64,000 nt of DNA from Coprinellus micaceus (taxonomy: Eukaryota > Basidiomycota > Agaricomycetes > Agaricales > Psathyrellaceae), in assembly GCA_951394405.1 (NCBI GenBank), contig OX596339.1, forward strand, positions 3,968,001 to 4,032,000, in the 5' to 3' direction. This document shows positions 46,975-56,999 of the stretch, piece after piece. The first letter of the stretch is position 1. Each line of letters starts with the position of its first letter. Position numbers and translations under genes: made by a program. The notes beneath the pieces were generated by a model, which was not told the origin of the DNA, did not search any database, and was given only the letters and a program-made list of their open reading frames with translations.

Positions 46975-48390
46975 TGGGTGTCGTTACAGCAGCGACGGCG
47001 AGAGCTCTACCCATCTCCTCATAGACCTCTTCCCCCATTGAATCCGATAGCTCGGGCCAACTGGCCGTCGTCCAGGTCGTCCGGGTCGTAGGCGTACATC
47101 CGCACATCGAAATACGCCATCGGAGTCAACGGAATCCGGACCTGCGATCGCCCGAAATGGAGAGGTATGTCGGGGAGGGGGTGCGCGGGGAGGGTGTTTA
47201 GAGTTTGGGATGGGGGCGCGAGCTCTTGGATGAATCCATGGATCTTGTCGTCGTTGTCATCACCTTCCTCCCTGAGGAAGAATCCGCCTTTCCTTACCTT
47301 TCACTTCCCTCCTTCACAGTTCAAACGCGACGTTGAACCCGTCAAAACCACCCCGCCGGTACCATTATCGTCGTCACTCGAAAACGTGCTGTTCGTGAGG
47401 TACGATGATTGCCCGAGGCGTTAATGGGGAGGAACGAGGATGAGCTGGGGTCTTGTCTTTGCTTTCTTCGCTGGGGGACGCAGAGGTGAGAACCCTCTTG
47501 GATGACGAACATCGCCTTTTGAGGATCCTCTAGGGTGGGGAACGTCGAGGAGTGGGTTTGAGAGGTGGAGATCGCGACGGTGAGGCTCAAGCCTGCTTCC
47601 TCGCGATAGGCGTCAAAGTTGGTGGATAGGGTGGAGTAAGAGGGGAAGGAGAACGTCGGAGGGTAATATCAGGAGACACAAAACATCATATTCGCTTGCG
47701 AGTGGGAGTGGGGTCAGAGGAGAGAGGGACGTATCATGTCGGCGTCGTTGGCGTTGACGTTGACACCGACGGGGTGAGGGCTGGGGGCGAACGCCGGATT
47801 CGGATAGGTAGGGACGAGGTTTGGACGCAGAGATGCTGGGGAGCCAGGTGCACCCATCATCCGTGTAGAGATCGTCGGGACGGGAAGTCGTTCTCGTCCA
47901 CGGAGTCGAAGGTGTGCGTCGTGTTCGCCTTTCCATTCGCCTCACCCTACTCGTTCGACCCCCTTCACTCCCTCCGAGACCTCCTCCCCGTTCCCATTCG
48001 CCCTAGCTCTCCTGCACATCCACGAACTCCTCGTCGCTTAAATCACTGAGTTCAATCGAATTTCCAGTTCCCGCGGCGAGTTCCTTCACGGCCGGTCATG
48101 CTCTTCGTTTCGGCGTGGGCTTAGGATTCGATGGGGTTTGGCAGACAGCGTGACGTCGTCGTGCGTAGGCAACGACCCCACACGCGTGGTTCGAGACGGG
48201 GGAGCATGAGCTGGGGAAGGAGGTGGAGAGCCTAGCGTCCAAGACACCGGTTTCGTCGCCGTGACTCGTTTGCTGCTGACCTTGAACGCGTCTTCCGTTC
48301 GAGGGGCTCAAGGTCTAGCGAAGAGAGTATCTCAATAACAGCGTTGCCGTTCAGGGACGAACGGGTAGGGAGTTTGGTCGTGACAGCCAT
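46975..48390 (-). pseudogene. RBR-type E3 ligase-like relic, copy C
   Basis: It starts at the ATG at 48388-48390 (MAVTTKLPTRSSLNGNAVIE), then LDLEPLERKTRSRSAANESR, with frameshifts. It keeps SDLSDEEFVDVQES, TPLPLASEYDVLCLL and RMYAYDPDDLDDGQLA. Homology to copy B fades near 46975, before the RING-like part. No single frame spans the gene. Confidence 0.55.
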
Positions 48391-49088
48391 AGTACATAGG
48401 TATTGTGGAGTGGGACTTGAAACGAGTCAGTATGACTTTTCCATTCGGACTAGAGATCTGGGAGGCGTACCTGGCCCTTAGAACCCGTTCACCTCCTCAA
48501 TGGAATCGACTAGGATCGATAGGGGTGTGGGCGCCTATTCGCTCAACCGAGTCAGCGTCCCAGACTGTGCGTTCTATACACGTTGAAGAACCTTATAAAT
48601 CCCATAATCGTCGCGTGAGGCACACCTAGCCCCAGCACTCAAGGCATTACGCCTTCCTTTGGCCATCCTTCGCTGAGATAACCCGCTATCGCCTGAAGGT
48701 TTTGACATTTCGATTCCACGTCATCCCGGCGTTTCAAGCCGTGAAATCGCGAGTTTAGTGGTGCTACACGTCGGTATACCAGGACTTGAGACACAATGGT
48801 GAGTGAGAGGAGGATGGGGATGACGGTTAATTAGCGATGGACGCGATGCAGGTCGAGGAATGGTACACGGCGCGCTTGGCTGGCGGTGTTTGGTTTGAGC
48901 CTGTATACCAAACTCGTCCGTCCAGCCATCAGGGGCCTGATTTCCGTTTTGGGTGCGGATGGGCGTCTGGGTGCGAGTGTTGTTTTGAGTGCATGGAGGG
49001 GGTCGGGGTGTTGTGTCTAGGTAGGAGGGACGGATAGCACTGAAGTAACATCTGAGAGGTATACTTTCGGATACGGGAGGGGACGGTG

Positions 49089-49293
49089 TGCTAGGGCAAT
49101 TAGACGCCCAGCACAGCCAGCATCACCACAGATTAGATTAGATTAAGATAGCTACCTGATGTAGACGCCGGCGGGTACGGAATCAATACCACTCCTTGCC
49201 CTCGACGCTATACCGAGGTGCCCAGCCAGCGTCGCCCAGCGCACCAGCCTCACCAGCGAGTGTGCCCGAGTAGGTCCACTCTGGACTACTCCA
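49089..49293 (-). mobile_element. 205 bp insertion, SINE-like, only in copy C
   Basis: Comparison with copy A shows the sequence is interrupted between CACCCGT (49294-49300, minus reading) and a near-repeat CACCGT (49083-49088), an imperfect target duplication. The insert contains a short run of ATCTA repeats (minus strand AATCTAATCTAATC) and no coding capacity. A retroposon is possible; no Pol III boxes were confirmed. Confidence 0.5.
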
Positions 49294-50527
49294 ACGGGTG
49301 CTTGGAATAGGGTGAATATCGCACGGGTCGCGGTTCGATGACAAAAGGGAAGAGTGAAGGTGCGTACGCAATGCTGTATTTTCCATAGTCAATCAGAAGT
49401 CGCATGGGCTTATTTCCGGCCCCCCGTTTGCTTTCAATTGCACATCGACAACAATAGCCAGAGGGACTCGACTTGGCGCTGGGTACACAGCACCTGGTGA
49501 GTCCGTAGTCTCGGGGCAGTGCCTCAAGAATTTCTGACTCTCGATTTGGAAATAATACGAGTAACCCCAGTCCCTCGTTACATATTCCGGAAGCCGAGAA
49601 CCGAATTTCCATCGACACCCAGTTACCCTTCCAGGCGGAAGATCAGTGAGCGGGTTCCCCTTCTTGAAAGAAGGACCGTCCGGAAGATAATTCCCGGGGA
49701 GTAGCTGGCACCGTTTATCCGAGTTGATGTCTTCGCTATGGCTTGTCCAGTAGCATCATGCCTATTTCGAAGGCCGCCGTGCTAGGCCTGTGGAAATCAG
49801 TGAGACTCCTGCTATACAAAGGCAGTGGCGATCACCTCTCTCTTTGTCGTACCAATATACATTACGTGAATGCCTTTACCTCCTCGGTATCCGGCTCTTT
49901 CTATATATTTTTTCTCGCAGAGTTTCGACAGACGTCCCTCTACATTATTGCATCGCAGATCTAAGCTCTAGAGCGATGGTACCGAGCCTCGCGATGGGTT
50001 GGTTCGACCGTACCAAATCTCCGAACCATGCCCACTCCACCGGATAGTGATAGAGATCGAGCGTACGCAGTCATTGGTGTGGATATCCTCCCGTAATAAT
50101 ACGGGCTGCGCACCATGTTCCGTAGTCACACTTTGAAGGATGGGACTCGTCGAGTCGACGATGCCACCACATACGCAGACCAAAGAACCGAATGGCCAGA
50201 TTCTCCCGCGTGTCGAAACCCATCGTCGTGAGGACCACCGCTGAGTATTTAACAAGCTCAGGCAAAATACGGAGCGCACGATAGGTAGACTGCGTTGCGA
50301 ATGGCATCACTTCTATTAGAGGATGCTGCTTCTAATCTGGTCGGGACTGACTTCTGAAGTTCTCAACTTACGGGTTTTGTCATAGTTTGTCTGGGAACAG
50401 GGAACCGTGAAGGAGAGACGGAGGTATACGCCACGGATTACGACAAAGTACCACAGCATATATTGGAATCGAGCTTCTGTAGGGCGCCGTTCGTCCAGAC
50501 TACATATGGCATTGCTTCACCTACAGC

Positions 50528-50534
50528 TATAAAA
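50528..50534 (+). promoter_or_regulatory. TATA box (TATAAAA) of UPO copy C
   Basis: It lies 100 nt upstream of the ATG, identical in spacing to A and B. Confidence 0.65.
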
Positions 50535-50633
50535 CCTTCACAGAATCTCACCGTTACTCCAGTGCACCCTTCCTCATCCAAGGAACGCCCGCACAAACCC
50601 ACTTCCCAAAGGCTACCTTAAACAATCCCAACC

Positions 50634-52004
50634 ATGACCCCCAACGTCTCCCTCCTCTCTCTATTCGCACTCCTCTCCTTACTCACCCACCTCTCCTCAA
50701 CTCTCGCATCCCCGTCGTACGGCTCGCTCGCCGGTTTATCCGAGAGGGAGCTCGACGAGCTGGTTGCGCGCCTGCCCCATGTTCTGCCCCCGACCCCTCC
50801 TGGACCACTCAAGTTCAACGGCACCAAGCTGGTCAACGATGCCGACCATCCTTGGAAGCCGCTTCGGAAGGGAGATATTCGAGGGCCATGCCCGGGTCTC
50901 AATACCCTTGCGTCCCACGGGGTGAGTTCACGTTCACTTCTCTCCAGTTCCTGTCGATCCGTGGGACGGGTGTTGTGGGCCATGCACTGACTTCCCTTGT
51001 CTCCAAAGTACTTACCGCGTGACGGAGTAGCCACTCCCTCCCAAATCATCAGCGCCGCTCAGGAAGGTGTGTTTCCTCATAATATTCAACGATGTCTAGG
51101 TCTCAGAGTACCCACCCCATCGCTTTATAGGCTTCAACCTTGCGAGCAGTGACGCTCGATTTGCAACCTACGCCGCCCTCCTCGTTGATGGAAACCCCCT
51201 CACCGATCTTATCAGCATCGGCGGAAAGACGAAGACGACTGGCGAGGACCCGCCGGCCCCTGCCATTGTCGGCGGTTTGAATACTCACGCCGTCTTCGAA
51301 GGGGATGCGAGCATGACCCGCGGTGATGCCTTCTTCGGGGATAACCACAGTTTCAACCAGACTTTATTCGATCAGGTGAGCCGCGTCACCCTTCATCTTG
51401 GGACATTCCGACTGACCAAAAACCCATCACTATCCTTCAGTTCGTCGACTACAGCAACAGGTTTGGTGGTGGGTTCTACAACCTCAAAGTCGCCAGTGAG
51501 CTCCGCCACCAGCTCATCCAACAGTCCATCGCCACGAACCCCACGTTCGACTTCACCGCCCCGCGCTTCTTCTCCGCCTTCGGCGAATCGACCCTCCCCT
51601 ACACCTTCTTCGTCGACGGGCGCATCACCAACCGCACCAACCTCGGACTCGATATGACCAACGCGACTCTCTTCTTCCGAGACTCGAGGTACCCTGTCGA
51701 CTTCTGGAGAGCACCTGCGCCGAGTCCGGCCGTGGGGGTCGACGAAGTGTTTGCGGCGTACCCCATCGCTGCGGGACGGAACGTCAATGGTGTGAACACG
51801 TTCACACCGGATCCCACCAGCGCAGACTTCAACAATGCCTGCCTGTTTTATACCAACTTTGTCAACAAGACGGTTAAGGGGCTCTACCCTAATCCAAAGG
51901 GAGTCTTGAAGCGGAACCTTATTATTAACCTTCGTTTCTTGTACGATGCGTTTCCTCCCGGGGGGGTTGATTGCCCCGAACAATTCCCGTACGGGACGTT
52001 GTAA
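50634..52004 (+). CDS. Unspecific peroxygenase (long type), copy C
   Basis: The exons are 50634-50921, 51009-51066, 51131-51375 and 51441-52004, giving 384 aa with all GT-AG introns. Signal peptide LLSLFALLSLLTHLSSTLA. Heme-ligand Cys86 lies in PCPGLNTLASHG. EGDASMTRGD carries Glu172/Asp174 (metal and heme side), PRFFSAFGE carries the acid-base pair Arg239/Glu246, and NRFGGGFYNL and YPNPKG are family signatures. A C-terminal Cys pair (331/375) is present. It is closest to copy A. Expected product: secreted glycoprotein (several N-x-S/T sites, for example TNATL and NKTVK) oxygenating aromatic or aliphatic substrates with H2O2. The substrate cannot be told from sequence. Confidence 0.94.
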
Positions 52005-53254
52005 TGCCAACACGCGTCATCTCTATGGGCAGGGTTGGGCTTGACTTTGCCTCTTATGTAGTCCTTCTTGTTGTATTCCCCTCGGTAGTGTTCGATATAC
52101 GATCTGGAGTTGTTTCCACAAATCGCATCACGGCGAATACAACAAAGCCTCAAACTTCGATTTCAAATTAGGCTCTGGCTTCGAGCTTCGAAGTGTTAGC
52201 TCTTCGCTCTCGGCAGTACTCTGTCAGTATCACTCCGTGCACCATGTCGAACTTAGGCTTCCTTGTCGCCACGAGCGATGGGAGTAAGTTGACCTCGCGG
52301 CCTCCTATTAAGAACGGGGGAGCGGTGAGATAGACAAGGCGTACCGTATCCCACAGATCCCCAGTCCGCTGATATCGTTCGCCAGAGTTCGGTCGGGTGA
52401 GGTGAATATGAAGTGTACGCTATACCATGGATGCCTTAGGTAGATGCTCAGCAGAGCCACTGTGCCTTTATATCTGGGAAAGCTGGCCTCTCAATTGAAA
52501 GTCTGGGCGAGCTTATATTATGGGTGGGAACGACATAGACGCCGGCGGGAATTGCCGGCTTCGATGCCAGGCACATCGATGGCTTTTCCTTCTCGACACT
52601 GACCTCGACGTACCTATCTGTCTCCTCTTTCGCCGTCCCCCAACCCAGTGTCTCGCTACTTGAAGAGATTCATGTACACGCCCTTCCTCAGTGCTCCATC
52701 CATGAACTACGGCGTTCAAGCCTTATCGATAACATGGTCTCGGCTAGGGGATGTCGCGGACCGTCGCGAGAACGAGAGCGGTTTTGGGCTTCTTCTCGTT
52801 GAAGGTATGTGTCGCTCTTCCTCCTCAAGGCCACTCACATAAAAATTCCCTTCCTTACAACTCAGACCCAAAGTGCTTCCTTGCCCGCTCGCTGGACTTT
52901 TGACGGCGCTACGTCCCGGACGCTATCCTCTGTTCTATGCTATAGCTGGTGCCTCTTCAGCGCTTGTATTGCCATATGAGTGGTCCTCAGGCCATTCAGA
53001 TCTACCTCCTCGCTCCCTTGAATTCACCACCGCTAGTCCCTACCGACCAGGGCCTTCACCCTACACGATCCACCGACTTCCGTGCTCAACGGGAGGTAGA
53101 ACACGGGCATAGCACGTTTTCCGTCTCGTTGATGGGGCATATCTACCGCTCGTATTCCGACGCTTCCCGTGTAGGGCAGACGGTGGGTGTGTCTACGATC
53201 TTGAACTTCCCACCGCACCGCGTGGGCTTGGCCCGTGCGTCCGGCCCTCCGTCT

Positions 53255-53931
53255 AGGACCCCCAGATATCCCGACCTATGTCCCATTTTCATGCGACGAA
53301 AATGGGGCCAAAAATCCGCACACCTTCGATTTTTGTGCGGACGTTCGGTCCAAAAATGCGGAGGAGGCCCGATTTTTATGCACCAAAATGGACTTCGTCC
53401 AGGGCGATGTCGTATTTTTATGCGGACGGAAGCCAGCTGGCCGGAGGTCGAGCCAGAGGGAAAGTGGTAGGTGTTGGGACACGATGTGACTTCCTTTGGC
53501 CCAGCTCCTGGTCTCTGTCAGCAGGCGGAGGGTGGAAGGGGTAAGGTATCTCTGAATCGCGGCAAACTTCAGGGTGAGGAAGCGGAGGAGCGCTCTACCG
53601 AGACCCGCTTTGGGTACCAGTAATTGATGGGAGCGTGCTTCCACTTCAATTTGCTCTCAACCGCCGTGTTGTTGACTTCGCCTGTGATATTATTACGCAC
53701 CTTAGGTCTCAGTCTCGCTTATTTCGTTACCCTCTCCCTTGAATTCCACAAAACTGGTGCTATGCGAAGAAATGCGCCGTCTCGGAGGTACGATCGGGCA
53801 TGCGACGACGTTGAGCGAAAATCGGAGGTCCCGATTTTTATGCGGACAAAGTGTGCCGAAAATCGGGCGACGAAAATGGCCCATTTTGGCCATTTTCAAA
53901 TCGGACATAGCTAGGCATATCTGGGGGTCCT
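53255..53931. mobile_element. 677 bp non-autonomous DNA element, 8 bp target duplication
   Basis: Imperfect terminal inverted repeats of about 29-35 bp start AGGACCCCCAGATAT at each end. The flanks carry the identical octamer CTCCGTCT at 53247-53254 and 53932-53939. Inside each end are further inverted blocks rich in ATTTTTATGCGGAC and CGAAAAT motifs. No transposase. An 8 bp duplication fits hAT-like or KDZ-like elements; the superfamily is undecided. Confidence 0.85.
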
Positions 53932-54084
53932 CTCCGTCTCCACTCAAGCGGAGTTTCAATCACACCTTCGCGGACAACGACGATGAACTACCCGTCGTCG
54001 AGGCTACCTCGTCCTGTTGACTGCGAGGTATGCGTAGACGATCTTACTTCACCTTCCAGCGCGTCTCGCTGACCAGCGTAGTGC

Positions 54085-54270
54085 AGGGTCTGAATTCGCT
54101 CGGATCGCCTTTCTCCCCGTCCGCTAAACGCTCGCTCCTTCAATCCCTATCCACCGGTGCCCTGAAGAGTGCCAGAAGCACATGGAGCGCAAAGACGCGA
54201 GGAATAACGCGCCCAGCCTCAACCAGCACGCACATCTCGGTCTGGAGGGAGTGGGGGTCGACGCCGTTAT
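54085..54270 (+). repeat. Fragment homologous to 45395-45560
   Basis: See the entry at 45395. Here the frame breaks once between LSTG and CPEECQKHMERK, followed by SLNQHAHLGLE, so this copy is decayed too. Confidence 0.5.
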
Positions 54271-54299
54271 CCGCGGTGTGTAAACCCCTAATTCCCATT

Positions 54300-56960
54300 C
54301 CATACCCGACTGACCCTCTTGTAGTCATGTGAAGAGCGTGTAAACGCGTCTTTACACCGTTCGCCCTTCTCCTCCCCCCTTCCAAACAAGTCCCTCGACG
54401 TTTTCGACCCCGTCGTTCTGGGTGTATCAAACCCACCTGCCTTCCTCCCACCGACCGCGACTCGTCCCCGGCCCTCCGGTCCACCCTCGTCGATTGGACC
54501 ACGCATCCCACGCGCTCGCCCTCAAAATGCAGTCCTCAATCGTGTTATCCGGTGGCCGTCTGGTGTCCCTGTTTTGCGTCGTTCGGACGTGAAAGATCCA
54601 CCACAACGACCGCTTCAGGAGGAGAGTCCGCACCCCGAATCGCTCAAGCCGTTAGGGCAATGTTGAATGGAGTGAGCGGGACGAGGCTCGAGGGGGCGTG
54701 ACTCTCGACTCTGAAGAAGGGACACGCCGTCTTGACTATGGGTATAGCCAAGGTGAGTACGAAACCGATGTTCGACTTCACGTTCACCGTCGCTACGGCG
54801 CCTCCCGCCGTTTTCCTTCCATCACCTTCACTTTCACCTCCACGCCGTCCATCCTTCTCTCGACGTCATCGACTCGTTTACGCTTTTCCACACGTTTACG
54901 AATCGAGTTCACTCCGATACCTCGCCGTCGCGTCTCCTCCCTCCCCTACCGCCTCCTCACCACTTTCCAGCCCCCCAACCCCCGCTCCCCGTTCGTTATC
55001 TGCCCCGTTTAGATTCCCTTCTCAACCCCCCTTTCGCATCGAGTCAATGACAATAGTCCCGATCGGCGCATACTAATATATTCCTATTCACAGGTACGCG
55101 ATTATACCCGCCTTTCGCCTCGTCCACAAAGCCATGAGAAGGTCCGGGGAGCTAGGGTCTAACTCGCCGCTGCGAGTGGAATACCTGCCTTCCGTCGTGT
55201 CTACAGCGCACTACGCCCGATCGCTCGACCTTATTGGTTCGCGAATGGGCGTTCGTCCCGTGGGTGTCTCTTGTTTCCTCGGTACGCATGTGTTCGCGGG
55301 CGAACTTGTTCGGACACCTTCGAACTTCAACGCTCGGAGGATACCCCACACTCGAGCGTGGCACCTTGCCGTAGATTCCGGTCGTGCGCGTTGCTGAACC
55401 CGGTGCGGGTCCGAGGCTTTCTCTACTTCGATACTCGTCGTGTTTTCTTTTTACTCCCCAAAGCTCGGTGGACCACAGTTATCATCCACATCCCCGGCTG
55501 AAATGAGCGCGGTCCATGTCCGTTCTCACTGATAGGTTGAATTTCATGCGTCGGTTGTGGAATTCACAATATTTGGACCTCCCCGCCTGGAGCCCTGATC
55601 TACGAACCGACCATGTCCGGGGGTGTCGACGTCCGACTCGCCGTTCTCCTTCTCTTTTGCCCCTCAGCCGGCTCTGATCGATCGCTCCACCTCATTGGTT
55701 CACGACTGGGTGAGTCGTCCTGCCGACGTCTTTTGTTTCCTCGGTACGCGTTCTGGGGGACTCAGAGCGCGTCTGCCGTGTTGCAGATAGGCTAATGAAC
55801 TTCGACGCTCGATGGACAGCTCGTGTCCGAGAGTCGAATCTTGATTCGATTTGGGTCGTACCCACCGCTCAAGCTGTCGCGAGTCCGAGACCTCCTAGTT
55901 CCTCGGCGCCTCGAACCCAGATCACCTCGGTGCGCTTACTCAACTTCGATTCGGACCCTACCTCCGCTTTCGTGGCTCATCCCCGTTCGATTTGGTGTCG
56001 TTATCACCCTCATTTGTGTCGCTGACTCCCCTCTCCTTCGCCAGGCCATTTGAGTCCGCAAGCGCCTTCCCTGTGAATTCCCCTTGGGACATCGGAGTCG
56101 GGCATGCGGAGTGGGCGCGTGACGGGGGTGCGAGGGGCTGGAAGTGCCGGACCGCCGAGTTGGAACTGGAGTTTCGAGTGAGTTTCGAGTGGTGTTCTTC
56201 GAAGCGTGTTCGTCGACTGTTCCCTGGCACAATTTTACGTCTTTATTCTCCTGACTAGAAGAAGGACCCCTGCCGGCCTCACATTCCTGTCTTCATCTCG
56301 GATCCGACTCCTTGCGGGGTGGAACGGCTCTTTCATGTTGATCGACCTCTATCTCGGGACCCCCACTTATCATTCCTTTACACGCATTTTTCGTGGGTTC
56401 TGCGAGCATGAGTGAGCACACCGACCCTGATTTGGCTTCAATCAGGATAATTTGCGTGACCGTTATCGTTGTCCTGCCTCTTCATTTCTGGTTTACCGTA
56501 CCATCTGGAAGTCACCGTCGATCTCCGATTTTACGGCGATGGCTCTAGAACTCTCCTTGATACTGGCTCCCTACTTATCTCGAGCCCGTGGATGACACGA
56601 TGCAGATGCCAGGGGTCCTCCTGCGCATGTTCTTCCTCACGCTTTCATTCGCTCGTATTCTCGCTACGAATCCCATCGAGGTGTCTACTCGCGTATGTCT
56701 GTGGCTGTTACCAATTCTTGTCTCCTGCATTTTGTACATCAGGAAAATCACAAGTTGCTTTTTTGCGCTTGTGCAAGCCATAAAAAGTGTCGAAACGTGC
56801 CCAAACGTGCCCAAAAGCGCGGAAAGCTGGAAAGTTGAGAATCCAGGTCTCTCTATGGGAAAAGCCCCCACTGGACCCTGTCATTCTGACTGGTTCAATA
56901 CAATCCACCTACCCAATTGTAGTAAGTTCGTTACAAAACATTCAAGGCTCCACCACGATT
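54300..56960. other. No gene recognised; internal duplicated segments
   Basis: Segments near 55205-55300 and 55675-55765 repeat (ATCGCTC-ACCT-ATTGGTTCGCGA, then TTTCCTCGGTACGC), followed in both by an AACTTCAACGCTCG-like piece. This is a diverged ~0.47 kb tandem duplication. No motif-bearing open frame. Confidence 0.4.
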
Positions 56961-56962
56961 TT

Positions 56963-56991
56963 GCTTTTTCGCTTGCGGCAAGCGAAAAAGC
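56963..56991. repeat. Perfect hairpin, 13 bp stem, 3 nt loop
   Basis: GCTTTTTCGCTTG, loop CGG, CAAGCGAAAAAGC. A related but imperfect version (GCTTTTTTGCGCTTGTGCAAG) lies near 56757, followed, as here, by a GAAAGCTGG-like segment. This suggests a diverged direct duplication. Confidence 0.6.
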
Positions 56992-56999
56992 GCCGAAAA

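Larger units (their letters stand above)
48391..50633. other. Divergent intergenic region, copy C, with an insertion
   Basis: Inverted counterpart of 26777-28880, longer because of the 205 bp insertion at 49089-49293. No gene supported. Confidence 0.5.
46975..52800. repeat. Segmental duplication copy C (inverted)
   Basis: Reverse-complement homologue of 24500-29655 and 29656-35280. It carries a UPO on the plus strand and the RBR-like relic on the minus strand, and contains a 205 bp insertion absent from A. It shares with A the extra 3' flank (52500-52800), including the GACGCCGGCGGGAATTGCCG segment. Confidence 0.8.
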
